64,000 bases of DNA from Limnohabitans parvus II-B4 (lineage in GTDB: Bacteria; Pseudomonadota; Gammaproteobacteria; Burkholderiales; Burkholderiaceae_C), in assembly GCF_003063455.1 (NCBI RefSeq), contig NZ_NESN01000002.1, positions 558,001 to 622,000 on the forward strand, in the 5' to 3' direction. Both the position numbers and the translations under genes were made by a program. The notes under the pieces are model-generated. The model saw only the letters and a list, made by a program, of their open reading frames with translations. It had not been told where the DNA came from and ran no database searches. This document shows positions 11,577 through 20,392 of the stretch, piece by piece (position 1 is the stretch's first letter; every line of letters begins with the position of its first letter).

Positions 11577-12347
11577 ATGTCGATTTCAAACGCTCCGATC
11601 CCGTCTACGCTCGGTACGGCTCCGGCCCAAGCCATGGTCCTCGCCGCAGGACGCGGCGAGCGCATGCGCCCCCTCACCGACACCACCCCCAAACCCATGC
11701 TGACCGTGCGCGGCCAGCCACTCATGCAGTGGCCCATGCAGGCCTTGGCACGGGGCGGTTTTCTCCACCAACTGGTCAATACCGCCTGGTTGGGTGAGCA
11801 GATTCCGGCGCATTTTGGCGACCGCACCACTTGGCCCGGCTTGCCCGAGGTGCAGATCAGTTACTCCCACGAAGGCCAGGACTTTGGCCAGGCGCTGGAA
11901 ACCGCTGGCGGCATTGTTCGCGCCCTGCCCCGCTTGGCTGAGGTGTTTTGGGTGGTGGCCGGCGATGTGTTTGCGCCCGATTTCGTGTTCACGACTCAGG
12001 CCTTTCAACGTTTTGTCGCCAGCCCTGCATTGGCCCACCTGTGGTTGGTGCCCAACCCGGCGCACAACCTGGGCGGCGACTTTGGCTTGTCGGCCGAAGG
12101 CCTGGTGCTGAATCTGCCCAAAGGGGCGGCAGGCCGCGACCACACCTTCAGCACCATCGCGCTGTACAAAAAAGCCTTTTTTGTCGATTGCGGTGTGCCT
12201 GCGGGCAACCCCCAGGGCACCGCGCTGGCGCTGGCTCCCTTGTTGCGCTCGGCGATGGACCGTGGGCAGGTGACAGGCGAGGTGTATGCGGGCAACTGGA
12301 CCGATGTGGGCACGCCCGAGCGGCTGGCGCAGCTCAATCAGAGCTAG
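11577..12347 (+). CDS. murU: N-acetylmuramate-1-phosphate uridylyltransferase-like nucleotidyltransferase
   Basis: Sugar-phosphate nucleotidyltransferase of 256 aa. The N terminus has the family loop VLAAGRGERMRPLTDTTPKP (residues 20-39), then GQPLMQWPMQALARGG and the metal Asp in VVAGDVFAP. The compact size and overall pattern match MurU, which makes UDP-MurNAc from MurNAc-1-phosphate in the cell-wall recycling route that bypasses de novo synthesis. The kinase partner AmgK is also in this window (22901-24019), although the two are not adjacent. A general glucose-1-phosphate nucleotidyltransferase is the alternative. It lies upstream of aminopeptidase P on the same strand. Confidence 0.8.
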   Translation: MSISNAPIPSTLGTAPAQAMVLAAGRGERMRPLTDTTPKPMLTVRGQPLMQWPMQALARGGFLHQLVNTAWLGEQIPAHFGDRTTWPGLPEVQISYSHEGQDFGQALETAGGIVRALPRLAEVFWVVAGDVFAPDFVFTTQAFQRFVASPALAHLWLVPNPAHNLGGDFGLSAEGLVLNLPKGAAGRDHTFSTIALYKKAFFVDCGVPAGNPQGTALALAPLLRSAMDRGQVTGEVYAGNWTDVGTPERLAQLNQS

Positions 12348-12451
12348 GTGACCCCGAGGTTTTGTTGCCCGTGCAAGCGAGCCCCTGCTCACCAATGGGT
12401 CTAGTGCCCTGAACGCACTCGAACCCAGGGGCGGCCTCCTACAATGTTCAG

Positions 12452-13840
12452 ATGACTTCTAACGCCCTCTACGCCCAACGCCGTGCCCGCCTCGCTGCCC
12501 AACTGGGCGCAGGCGGTATCGCCATCATCCCCACCGCGCCCGAGCGCCAGCGCAACCGCGACAGCGACTACCTGTACCGGCATGACAGCTACTTTTATTA
12601 CCTGACCGGGTTCGCCGAGCCGCACGCCAGCTTGGTGATCACAGCCGAGGGCGAGTGCACGCTGTTTTGCCAAGCCAAAGACCTCGAGCGCGAAATTTGG
12701 GATGGCATCCGCCTGGGGCCAGACGCGGCACCCGCTGCTTTGGGCGTGAGCCGGGCCTTACCCATTGGCGAGATGGCCGCTCAGATGCCCAAGTTGCTGG
12801 AAAACCGCAGCACCGTTTGGTACCCCTTTGCCATCCACACTGGGCTGGAGAGTTTGGTGAACGGCTGGCTGCAGTCGGTGCGGGCCCGTGTGCGTTACGG
12901 CGCTTTGTGCCCCGAGCAGCAGCGCGATCTGTGCAGCCTGCTCGATGAGATGCGGCTGGTGAAAGACGCGCACGAACAAGACATCATGCGCCGCGCCAGC
13001 GCCATCAGCGCTCGCGCCCACATCCGCGCCATGCAGCGCAGCGCGGCCATGCTGCGTGCGGGGCAAGAGGTGCGTGAATACCACCTGGACGCTGAGTTGC
13101 TGCACGAGTTCCGCCAAAGCGGCTCGCAGTACCCGGCCTACGGCTCTATCGTGGCGGGCGGGGCCAATGCCTGCGTGTTGCATTACCGCGCCGACACCGC
13201 TTTGATCCAAAACGGTGATCTGGTGTTGATCGATGCCGGTTGCGAGCTGGACGGTTACGCCAGCGACATCACCCGCACCTTCCCGGCCAACGGCACATTC
13301 ACCGGGCCACAACGCGCTTTGTACGACCTGGTGCTGGCTTCGCAAGACGCGGCCGTGGCAGCCACCAAAGCGGGCGCCCGTTTTGTCGATCCGCACGAAG
13401 CCACGGTGGCCGTACTGGCTCAGGGCCTGCTCGATGTCGGCCTGCTCGACAAGAACAAGGTCGGCAACGCGCAAGACGTGATCGCCAACCGCAGCTACTT
13501 CCAGTTTTACATGCACCGCACTGGCCACTGGCTGGGCATGGACGTGCACGACTGCGGCAGCTATGTCGAGCCCTCGCAGGTGGGCCAGATCAGCGAACGC
13601 CAAGACCCGCTGAGCGGCGAGTTGATCAAAGACCGACCGAGCCGCATCCTGCAGCCGGGCATGGTGCTGACCATCGAACCAGGCTTGTATGTACGCCCAG
13701 CTCCTGGCGTGCCCGAAAAATTCCACAACATCGGCATCCGCATCGAAGACGACGCCATCGTCACAGTCACCGGGTGTGAGTTGATCACCCGTGGTGTGCC
13801 TGTCAAGGCAGAGGAGATTGAAGCCTTGATGAAAGCCTGA
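12452..13840 (+). CDS. pepP: Xaa-Pro aminopeptidase (aminopeptidase P)
   Basis: Cytosolic dinuclear metallopeptidase, 462 aa, that removes an N-terminal residue preceding proline. An N-terminal domain (1-175, with YLYRHDSYFYYLTGF) precedes the pita-bread domain. The metal ligands are visible in order: Asp in IDAGCELDGYASD and DITRTF, His in MHRTGHWLGMDVHD, Glu in LTIEPGLYV and Glu in GIRIEDD. Length matches the E. coli enzyme. The MOSC gene starts five bases after its stop, so the two are co-transcribed. Confidence 0.95.
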   Translation: MTSNALYAQRRARLAAQLGAGGIAIIPTAPERQRNRDSDYLYRHDSYFYYLTGFAEPHASLVITAEGECTLFCQAKDLEREIWDGIRLGPDAAPAALGVSRALPIGEMAAQMPKLLENRSTVWYPFAIHTGLESLVNGWLQSVRARVRYGALCPEQQRDLCSLLDEMRLVKDAHEQDIMRRASAISARAHIRAMQRSAAMLRAGQEVREYHLDAELLHEFRQSGSQYPAYGSIVAGGANACVLHYRADTALIQNGDLVLIDAGCELDGYASDITRTFPANGTFTGPQRALYDLVLASQDAAVAATKAGARFVDPHEATVAVLAQGLLDVGLLDKNKVGNAQDVIANRSYFQFYMHRTGHWLGMDVHDCGSYVEPSQVGQISERQDPLSGELIKDRPSRILQPGMVLTIEPGLYVRPAPGVPEKFHNIGIRIEDDAIVTVTGCELITRGVPVKAEEIEALMKA

Positions 13841-13845
13841 GTCAC

Positions 13846-14439
13846 ATGACGGGACTTCAAGGCACCTGTGTGCGGTCGATCCAAGTCGGCCAGGTTCAGC
13901 CGCTCATGGTGGGTGGGCGCAAGCTCATGTCGGCCATTGGCAAGACCCCCGTGCAAGGCCCTGTGTCCGTGGGGCAGCTGGGTTTGGCCGGCGACGAACA
14001 GGCCGATCTGAGTGTGCACGGCGGCCTGAGCAAGGCGGTGTATGCCTTGCCTTCAGAGCACCTGACTTGGTGGCAAGCCCAGCGCCAGACGCAGGGCGCA
14101 ACGATGTTCGTGGAAGAGCTGGCCCCCGGTTATCTGGGTGAAAACCTCAGTCTGCAAGGCCTGCTGGAAGAACATATTTTCATCGGCGACAGCTTGGACT
14201 TTGGTGATGTGGTTTTGCGTGTGACGCAGCCGCGTGAGCCCTGCGGCAAATTCAACGCGGTCATGGGTTACACCCATGCGGCCAAAGACATGGTGCAAAG
14301 CGGGCGTTGCGGGTTTTATCTCGCGGTGGACCGGCCGGGTCGCTTGCAAGCGGGTGCCCGTTTCGAAGTCATTTCGGGTCCGCAATCCATCAGTGTGGCG
14401 CAAGCCCTGAAGCACAAAGCGTGGAAGCATTTGCGTTGA
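13846..14439 (+). CDS. MOSC domain protein (YiiM-like)
   Basis: A 197 aa protein of the MOSC family, the C-terminal fold of molybdenum cofactor sulfurase, used to move sulfur or reduce N-hydroxylated compounds. Seen: GDEQADLSVHGGLSKAVYA, the family's core near residue 50, and the conserved Cys in REPCGKFNAVMG, the expected sulfur or cofactor contact. It is immediately downstream of pepP (five-base gap). YiiM proteins confer resistance to 6-N-hydroxylaminopurine; whether this one does is inference. Confidence 0.88.
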   Translation: MTGLQGTCVRSIQVGQVQPLMVGGRKLMSAIGKTPVQGPVSVGQLGLAGDEQADLSVHGGLSKAVYALPSEHLTWWQAQRQTQGATMFVEELAPGYLGENLSLQGLLEEHIFIGDSLDFGDVVLRVTQPREPCGKFNAVMGYTHAAKDMVQSGRCGFYLAVDRPGRLQAGARFEVISGPQSISVAQALKHKAWKHLR

Positions 14440-14499
14440 ATGCCGCCATTTGTGCGCAAAAGTCAAAAGCCAACTCACTTGCGAGGGGCATTACCCAGG

Positions 14500-14519
14500 C
14501 CTGATCCCTCGAATCAGGG
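14500..14519. other. Short inverted repeat after the MOSC gene
   Basis: CCTGAT and ATCAGG arms enclose a short loop in the gap between the MOSC gene and malic enzyme. No T run follows, so it is a weak terminator or regulatory stem at best. Confidence 0.25.
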
Positions 14520-14559
14520 GTCTACAATGAAAATACTGTCTGACTGTCGCCCTGGATGT

Positions 14560-14576
14560 TGACAAATCATTTGTCA
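14560..14576. promoter_or_regulatory. 17-base palindrome upstream of malic enzyme
   Basis: TGACAAAT and ATTTGTCA form a perfect inverted repeat around a single C, 60 bases before the malic enzyme ATG. Its 5' edge reads TTGACA, a consensus -35 sequence, but no good -10 lies 17 bases on. It is a plausible operator for a dimeric regulator that would compete with polymerase; the regulator is unknown. Confidence 0.5.
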
Positions 14577-14636
14577 TCCAGATTGGCTGCTGAACCCTGG
14601 CACGCCTGACAGCACATCCCTACAACGGAGCAAAAA

Positions 14637-16940
14637 ATGACCAACAAGGTCCAAGCCGAAGAAAAACGCGCCCAGTTGCGCAAAGCCGCTCTCGAATACC
14701 ACGAGTTCCCCACCCCCGGCAAAGTGGCCATTGCTGCCACCAAACAGCTGGTCAACCAGCACGACTTGGCCTTGGCTTATTCCCCTGGCGTGGCTGCGCC
14801 TTGCGAAGAAATCGTCAAAGACCCGGCCAATGCGTTCAAGTACACCAGCCGGGGCAACCTGGTGGGCGTGGTGACCAACGGCACTGCCGTGCTGGGTTTG
14901 GGCGACATCGGCCCACTGGCCAGCAAGCCGGTCATGGAAGGCAAGGGCGTGCTGTTCAAGAAGTTCTCGGGCATCGACGTGTTCGACATCGAGATCAACG
15001 AAAAAGACCCCGACAAGTTGGTCGAGATCATCGCTTCGTTGGAGCCGACGTTTGGCGGCATCAACCTTGAAGACATCAAGGCACCGGACTGCTTCTACAT
15101 TGAGCGCAAGCTGCGCGAGCGCATGAAGATTCCAGTCTTTCACGATGACCAGCACGGCACGGCCATTGTGGTGGGCGCGGCGATCCTCAACGGTTTGAAG
15201 ATCGTGGGCAAAGACCCCAAAAAGATCAAGCTGGTCACCTCTGGCGCAGGCGCTGCTGCCTTGGCTTGCTTGGGGCTGCTGGTCAAGCTGGGCATCCCGC
15301 GCGAAAACATCTGGGTGACCGATTTGGCGGGTGTGGTCTACGAAGGTCGTACCGAGTTGATGGACGAAGACAAGATCCAGTTCGTGCAAAAAACCGAGCA
15401 CCGCACGCTGCGCGAAGTGATTGCTGGTGCCGATGTGTTCTTGGGCTTGTCTGCGGGGGGCGTGCTCAAGCAGGACATGGTCAAGTCCATGGCGGCCAAG
15501 CCCTTGATTTTTGCGTTGGCCAATCCCAACCCTGAAATCAATCCCGAAGACGTCAAGGCCGTGCGCGACGACGCCATCATGGCCACAGGCCGCACCGACT
15601 ACCCCAACCAGGTCAACAACGTCCTGTGCTTCCCCTACATCTTCCGGGGTGCGCTGGACTGCGGTGCGACCACCATCACGCTGGAGATGGAAATTGCGGC
15701 TGTGCATGCCATTTCAGAGTTGGCGCAAGCCGAACAAAGTGAAGTGGTTGCAGCGGCCTATGTGGGTGAGCCTCTGGCTTTTGGCCCGGAGTATTTGATT
15801 CCCAAGCCGTTTGATCCGCGCTTGATGATGAAGATCGCACCTGCGGTCGCGCAAGCGGCCGCCGACAGTGGTGTGGCTTCTCGCCCCATCAAAGACCTGG
15901 ACGCTTACCGCGAAAAATTGCAAGGCTTTGTCTACGCCTCGGGCACCATGATGAAGCCCATCTTCACGGCTGCCAAGCGCGCCCTGAAAAAACGCATTGC
16001 CTACAGCGAAGGCGAAGAAGAGCGCGTGCTGCGCGCCGCCCAGATCGTGGTCGATGAAGGCATTGCCCGTCCCACCTTGATCGGTCGTCCTGCCGTGATC
16101 GCCGAGCGCATCGAAAAATTCGGCCTGCGTCTGAAAGAAGAGCTGGACTACGATGTGGTCAACGTCGAGCTGGACCACCGCTACCGCGATTTCTGGCAGA
16201 CCTACCACCGCCTGACCGAGCGCAAGGGCATCACGCAGCAGATCGCCAAAATCGAAATGCGTCGCCGTTTGTCGCTGATTGGCGCCATGTTGCTGCACAA
16301 AGGCGACGTGGACGGCATGATCTGTGGCACCTGGGGCACCAACCCCATGCACCTGAACTACATCGACCAGGTCATCGGCAAGCGCGCAGGCGTCAACACC
16401 TACGCCTGCATGAACGGTTTGATGCTGCCGGGCCGCCAGGTGTTCATGGTGGACACCCACGTGAATTACGACCCGACAGCCGAGCAATTGGCCGAGTTCA
16501 CCATCATGGCAGCCGAAGAAATGCGCCGTTTCGGCATCCAGCCCAAGGCGGCGTTGTTGTCACACTCGAACTTCGGCTCGTCCAACCAACCCAGCGCCGT
16601 CAAGATGCGCGACGTGTTGGAGTTGTTGCGTAAAAATGCGCCTTGGCTCGAAGTGGATGGCGAAATGCACGGTGACGTTGCATTGGACGCGGCAGCACGA
16701 CAGGCCATCATGCCCAACAGCAGTTTGATCGGTGATGCGAATTTGTTGGTTTTGCCAAACATTGATGCCGCCAACATTGCCTACAACCTGCTCAAGACCG
16801 CAGCGGGCGGCAACATTGCCGTTGGCCCCGTTCTGTTGGGTGCTGCCAAGCCAGTTCACATCCTGACATCCAGCACCACCGTGCGCCGGATTGTGAACAT
16901 GACAGCCCTGACTGTGGCCGATGCCAACGCCGCGCGTTAA
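14637..16940 (+). CDS. maeB: NADP-dependent malic enzyme with C-terminal phosphotransacetylase-like domain
   Basis: Converts malate to pyruvate and CO2, producing NADPH; cytosolic. 767 aa, the length of MaeB-type hybrids. The malic domain (about 1-430) shows [12 protein letters not shown], the metal/substrate region [13 protein letters not shown] and a Rossmann core [15 protein letters not shown]. The rest (about 430-767) is a phosphotransacetylase-like domain that in this family senses acetyl-CoA and does not act as a transferase. ACGGAG precedes the ATG at a good distance. A 17-base palindrome lies upstream and a strong terminator follows. Confidence 0.96.
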   Translation: MTNKVQAEEKRAQLRKAALEYHEFPTPGKVAIAATKQLVNQHDLALAYSPGVAAPCEEIVKDPANAFKYTSRGNLVGVVTNGTAVLGLGDIGPLASKPVMEGKGVLFKKFSGIDVFDIEINEKDPDKLVEIIASLEPTFGGINLEDIKAPDCFYIERKLRERMKIPVFHDDQHGTAIVVGAAILNGLKIVGKDPKKIKLVTSGAGAAALACLGLLVKLGIPRENIWVTDLAGVVYEGRTELMDEDKIQFVQKTEHRTLREVIAGADVFLGLSAGGVLKQDMVKSMAAKPLIFALANPNPEINPEDVKAVRDDAIMATGRTDYPNQVNNVLCFPYIFRGALDCGATTITLEMEIAAVHAISELAQAEQSEVVAAAYVGEPLAFGPEYLIPKPFDPRLMMKIAPAVAQAAADSGVASRPIKDLDAYREKLQGFVYASGTMMKPIFTAAKRALKKRIAYSEGEEERVLRAAQIVVDEGIARPTLIGRPAVIAERIEKFGLRLKEELDYDVVNVELDHRYRDFWQTYHRLTERKGITQQIAKIEMRRRLSLIGAMLLHKGDVDGMICGTWGTNPMHLNYIDQVIGKRAGVNTYACMNGLMLPGRQVFMVDTHVNYDPTAEQLAEFTIMAAEEMRRFGIQPKAALLSHSNFGSSNQPSAVKMRDVLELLRKNAPWLEVDGEMHGDVALDAAARQAIMPNSSLIGDANLLVLPNIDAANIAYNLLKTAAGGNIAVGPVLLGAAKPVHILTSSTTVRRIVNMTALTVADANAAR

Positions 16941-16953
16941 GCCATAAAACGAC

Positions 16954-17026
16954 AGCAAGCGCTAACTTGATGTTGGAATGCCCAGACAGGCTTTGCCTGT
17001 TTATTGGGCAATCGCTTGCTTTTTTA
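16954..17026 (+). terminator. Terminator of malic enzyme
   Basis: Nested hairpin: outer arms AGCAAGCG (16954-16961) and CGCTTGCT (17013-17020), with inner arms GCCCA/TGGGC and ACAGGC/GCCTGT, followed by six T. A typical rho-independent terminator with an unusually long compound stem. Confidence 0.88.
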
Positions 17027-17060
17027 TGGCGTTTGCCTCACACTAGTGCCTTCGAGTGTT

Positions 17061-17072
17061 CGGGTTAACCCG
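17061..17072. promoter_or_regulatory. 12-base palindrome in the leader of the RNase gene
   Basis: CGGGTTAACCCG is a perfect palindrome ending 22 bases before the RNase start codon. As RNA it would leave no room for a loop, so a DNA operator is more likely than a hairpin. The protein that would bind is unknown. Confidence 0.3.
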
Positions 17073-17094
17073 GGGACTTCTGAAAGGTGTTTTC

Positions 17095-17508
17095 ATGAAA
17101 GTGGCGCGACAAATCGCCGCCCCGCAGCGCTGGATGCCGGTGCTTTTGGGGTTGGTGTTATCAATTTGCACTTTTTTGGTGCAGGCCCGTCCAGCCACCG
17201 AAGCACAAACTTCATCGACCATGTCGGTGACAGATTTGCCGCGAGAAGGCCAAGAAACGTACCAACTTATCCGCAAGGGGGGGCCTTTTCCGCATGAAAA
17301 GGACGGGACGGTTTTTGGCAACCGCGAGCGGATTCTGCCGCGCGAAGTGCGGGGGTTTTACCGTGAATACACCGTCAGAACACCCGGGGTGAAGCATCGC
17401 GGAGCGCGGCGCATCGTTTGCGGTGGCCAGGTTCCCCGAAATCCACAGACCTGCTACTACACACAGGACCATTACGCGAGTTTTCGCGTGATCGTCGACA
17501 AGCCTTGA
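17095..17508 (+). CDS. Secreted guanyl-specific ribonuclease (RNase Sa/barnase superfamily)
   Basis: A 137 aa ribonuclease precursor. The N terminus has a basic start and a hydrophobic stretch ending VQARP (to about 33), which reads as a signal peptide, so the enzyme is exported. The mature part resembles Streptomyces RNase Sa: guanine loop VFGNRERILP, catalytic Glu in FYREYTV, Arg pair in RGARRIVCGG and catalytic His in QDHYASF. Two Cys (VCGG and TCYY) could form a disulfide. AAGGTG lies just upstream of the ATG. A barstar gene follows 29 bases on, matching the usual order of nuclease then cytoplasmic inhibitor. Possible roles are RNA scavenging, self-processing or attack on competitors. Confidence 0.9.
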   Translation: MKVARQIAAPQRWMPVLLGLVLSICTFLVQARPATEAQTSSTMSVTDLPREGQETYQLIRKGGPFPHEKDGTVFGNRERILPREVRGFYREYTVRTPGVKHRGARRIVCGGQVPRNPQTCYYTQDHYASFRVIVDKP

Positions 17509-17537
17509 TTTTTTGACTTTAGAGAAAGACCACGGAG

Positions 17538-17963
17538 ATGGACACGCCGATTCGTCACGACCAAGAGGCGCCCCTGAAGGGCGTGCGGTCCAACATCGTG
17601 CAGTCGATTCGCGCTTACCGCGTGAGCGACTTGCAAGAGGCCGCCCAAGGGTTGGGTCACCACTTTTTGTACGCCAACCTGGCCGAAGCCCAGAGCAAAC
17701 AAGACGTGCTGGACCTGATTGGTGCGCAATTCACGCTGCCTTCGCACTTCGGCAAGAACTTTGATGCCCTGTACGACTGCATGACCGACCCATTGCACAA
17801 GTCGGGCCCGCAGCCTGGCTTCATCGTGGTGCTCGAGCAGATTCCCGCACATGTCAAGTTCGACAAGGAAGCCCGCGAGCAATTGCTGGACATCTTCCGT
17901 GACACCGCCGATTACTGGGGAGACAGGAAGATACCCTTCCGATGCTTCTATTCTTTTCTGTAG
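17538..17963 (+). CDS. Barstar-family ribonuclease inhibitor, frame ends early
   Basis: Cytoplasmic protein that binds and blocks the neighbouring RNase before export. 141 aa in this frame. The barnase-contact helix is clear: HFGKNFDALYDCMTD (about 73-87) aligns with barstar's segment carrying Asp35 and Asp39, and FIVVLEQIP and IPFRCFYSF match the later strands. The TAG at 17961 follows a T run. Reading on in the -1 frame gives 60 more coding-like residues to a stop at 18143, ending SSPFNAGYWLAAA. I infer a one-base loss in the T run (real or a sequencing error) or programmed slippage. The contact residues lie before the break, so inhibition could survive. Confidence 0.85.
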   Translation: MDTPIRHDQEAPLKGVRSNIVQSIRAYRVSDLQEAAQGLGHHFLYANLAEAQSKQDVLDLIGAQFTLPSHFGKNFDALYDCMTDPLHKSGPQPGFIVVLEQIPAHVKFDKEAREQLLDIFRDTADYWGDRKIPFRCFYSFL

Positions 17964-18145
17964 CCCGTTCTGCGCAAAACAGCCAAGCAGGACGGGCGAT
18001 TGAGGCACAAGCCGAGGACGCCGTGATGGCCGAATCGATCGAAGAAGGCGAAAAAATGCCCACCGACAAATTGGTGGACGTGTCGCCGTTGGCGCTGCGC
18101 ATGAGCAGCCCATTCAACGCAGGTTACTGGCTCGCAGCAGCCTGA
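17961..18145 (+). other. Out-of-frame C-terminal continuation of barstar
   Basis: In the -1 frame relative to barstar, the sequence stays open for about 61 codons with normal coding composition and no start codon or ribosome site of its own. Adding one T to the TTTT run at 17954-17957 would join it to barstar as a protein of about 202 aa. It may be a disrupted domain or one reached by slippage, since the codon TTT at 17955-17957 can re-pair one base back. Confidence 0.5.
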
Positions 18146-18175
18146 TCACGCGTTGAGTCGCTGTTTGCGGCACAT

Positions 18176-18206
18176 GAAAAAGCCCGTCCATGACGGGCTT
18201 TTTCGT
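18176..18206. terminator. Bidirectional terminator between barstar and rsmA
   Basis: AAAAAGCCCGTC and GACGGGCTTTTT form a near-perfect stem with a two-base centre. A and T runs on both sides suit termination for the converging barstar and rsmA transcripts. Confidence 0.9.
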
Positions 18207-18231
18207 TGGCGCTGACCTTGACCTAGGCTGT

Positions 18232-18255
18232 GCCGATGCCGATGCCGATGCCGAT
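18232..18255. repeat. Tandem hexamer, four copies of GCCGAT
   Basis: Four direct copies of a six-base unit run into the stop codon of rsmA. The array is the kind that changes length by slippage; a change would sit at or after the stop, so coding effects should be small. Confidence 0.85.
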
Positions 18256-19031
18256 TAAACGGCCTGGGCCAAAGCCACAAACTCGGCCACGGGCACTTCT
18301 TCCGCGCGCCGTTGCAGGTCAAAGTTGCCCGCAAAGCCTTTTTCTTCAAGCCATTTGCCCAAGGTGTTGCGCAAAATTTTGCGGCGCTGGCTGAAGGCGA
18401 CTTGCACCAGCGTTTCCAGCGTTTTGACGTTCACCTCGGGTGGCTGTGCCAAAGGCACCATGCGCACCACGGCGCTGTCCACGCGGGGGGGCGGGTCAAA
18501 GCTCTCGGGGGGCACAAACAGCACGTTGGCCATGTCGTAACGCCATTGCAGCATGACCGACAAGCGGCTGTAGTCCGAGGTGGCGGGCTTGGCCACCATG
18601 CGGTCGATCACTTCTTTTTGCAGCATGAAGTGCTGGTCTTCGATCACGTCCACTTGCGCCAGCAAATGGAAGAGGATGGGCGTCGAGATGTTGTAGGGCA
18701 GATTACCGACCACGCGGATTTTGGAAGCACCTGTGGTGCTGCCTGTCAGCATCTGCGTGGCCAGCGCCCTGAAGTCGACTTTCAAGACATCCGACTCCAC
18801 CACCGACAGGTGCGGGTGTTCGCGTAAACGCACCGCCAGATCTCGGTCCAGCTCGATCACCGTCAAATGCCCCAAGCGCTCGACCAGGGGCTGCGTCAAC
18901 GCGGCCAGGCCCGGACCGATTTCAACCATGGGCTGGCCTGCCTCGGGGTTGATGGCGTCCACGATGGCATCGATGATGCCGCCGTCGGTCAAAAAGTGCT
19001 GACCAAACCGTTTGCGTGCAATGTGTTTCAT
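18255..19031 (-). CDS. rsmA: 16S rRNA (A1518/A1519) dimethyltransferase
   Basis: RsmA/KsgA, 258 aa, dimethylates two adjacent adenines in the 3' end of 16S rRNA with S-adenosylmethionine. Seen: the N-terminal signature [10 protein letters not shown], the SAM loop [14 protein letters not shown] and the catalytic NLPYNIS motif. The start codon overlaps the surA stop as ATGA, so it is translationally coupled to surA. In many relatives pdxA lies between surA and rsmA; here it is missing. Confidence 0.96.
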   Translation of the reverse strand: MKHIARKRFGQHFLTDGGIIDAIVDAINPEAGQPMVEIGPGLAALTQPLVERLGHLTVIELDRDLAVRLREHPHLSVVESDVLKVDFRALATQMLTGSTTGASKIRVVGNLPYNISTPILFHLLAQVDVIEDQHFMLQKEVIDRMVAKPATSDYSRLSVMLQWRYDMANVLFVPPESFDPPPRVDSAVVRMVPLAQPPEVNVKTLETLVQVAFSQRRKILRNTLGKWLEEKGFAGNFDLQRRAEEVPVAEFVALAQAV

Positions 19032-20392
19032 TGGGGTGGCTCGCGCATCTCGACATAAGCCCGGCCGCGAATGTCTTGGACCCAGGTGGCATAAGCTTCG
19101 TCGAGTTTCTTTTCACGCAGGGCGCTGCGGGCCATGGTGCGTTGTTCTTGATCGCTCATGGGCGCGTTGCGGCGGTCGGTGACTTCGATCAGGTGCACAC
19201 CAAAGCGCGACACCAGCGGTTCCGCCACCTGGCCTGGGCGCAGGCGGTTCATGACTTGTTCGAATTCGGGCACAAACATGCCCGGGTTGGCCCAGCCCAG
19301 GTCGCCGCCTTGCTGTGCGCTGCCGTCTTGTGACATCTGGCGCGCCACGGCTGCGAAGTCAGCTTTGCCAGAAACCACGGCTTGGCGCACTTCTGTGAGC
19401 TTGGCCACGGCCTGGGCTTGTGACATTTGCGCAGAAGGACGCAGCAAGATGTGACGGGCCCGCGTTTGCGTGACCAGCAAGGTGTTGGCCTGGCGACGCT
19501 CAATGACTTTGAGCACGTGAAAGCCTGCGGCAGATCGCACCGGGGCAGAGACGTCACCCACATTCAAGCTGCGTGTGGCGTTGACAAACAAATCGGGGTA
19601 GCGGTCCATGGGGCGCAGGCCCATGTCGCCGCCATTGGCACCCCGGTCAGTGGCTTGCGAAAAGGATTTGGCCAAATCGGAGAAGCTTTCACCGCCACGC
19701 GCACGGCGTGCGATGTCTGCGGCGCGCTCGCTCAGGGCCTTGGTTTCCGATTCGCTGCTGTTTTCCGGCACGGCAATCAGGATCATGCCCAGATTCAGCT
19801 CAGCAGGCAGTTGCGCCGCTTGGGCCTTCAGCTGCTCGCGCAGGAATTGCTCGACTTCCAGATCCGTGACACGGACGCGGCCTTCAATCTCGCGCTCACG
19901 CAAACGGCTGAGCGTCAGCTGTGTCCGCAACTGCTCGCGAAACGTGCTCAGCGCAATGCCGTCTTGTGCCAGACGCTTGTGCATTTCATCACGCGTCAAC
20001 TGGTTGCTGGCCGCCACATTGACTTCAGCTTGGTCGATTGCCTCATCTTCGATTTTGATGCCTGCATCGCGTGCCTGCTGCAACTGCGCTTTTTCATTGA
20101 TCAGTTGTTCTACGGCCAGCCGTGTGAGTTCGTTGGTATCGGGCTTGCTGCCGCCGCGTGCTGTGGTTTCGTTGGCCAAGCGCTGACGCAGCACCTGAAC
20201 GTCGCGGTTGGTGATGGGCTCGGAGTTGACCACCGCCACAATGAAATCCGCCTGACGGATGGCGACGGTGGAGGCTTTGACCGGTGCCACATTGGGGGTT
20301 TGTGCCCAAACACCGGGCGTGCCGAGCAGGCTGACCGCACCCAGGATGGAGGCCAGCCAAGCTGAACGAGCGGGAGAGAACAGTTTATTCAT
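19028..20392 (-). CDS. surA: Periplasmic chaperone and peptidyl-prolyl isomerase SurA
   Basis: A 454 aa periplasmic chaperone for outer-membrane proteins, LptD included. The signal peptide ends near VWAQT (about 31). A SurA N-terminal chaperone region follows, then two parvulin domains (about 200-300 and 310-410), the second with [11 protein letters not shown] and [16 protein letters not shown]. The start [11 protein letters not shown] at 20392 overlaps the end of lptD by eight bases, and the stop overlaps rsmA. The lptD-surA-rsmA order links the chaperone with its client. Confidence 0.95.
   Translation of the reverse strand: MNKLFSPARSAWLASILGAVSLLGTPGVWAQTPNVAPVKASTVAIRQADFIVAVVNSEPITNRDVQVLRQRLANETTARGGSKPDTNELTRLAVEQLINEKAQLQQARDAGIKIEDEAIDQAEVNVAASNQLTRDEMHKRLAQDGIALSTFREQLRTQLTLSRLREREIEGRVRVTDLEVEQFLREQLKAQAAQLPAELNLGMILIAVPENSSESETKALSERAADIARRARGGESFSDLAKSFSQATDRGANGGDMGLRPMDRYPDLFVNATRSLNVGDVSAPVRSAAGFHVLKVIERRQANTLLVTQTRARHILLRPSAQMSQAQAVAKLTEVRQAVVSGKADFAAVARQMSQDGSAQQGGDLGWANPGMFVPEFEQVMNRLRPGQVAEPLVSRFGVHLIEVTDRRNAPMSDQEQRTMARSALREKKLDEAYATWVQDIRGRAYVEMREPPQ

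Noticed and set aside
18232..18255. Hexamer array as a CRISPR or phase-variable coding repeat
   Set aside because: Only four six-base units with no spacers, located at the stop codon; length change would not switch a frame.
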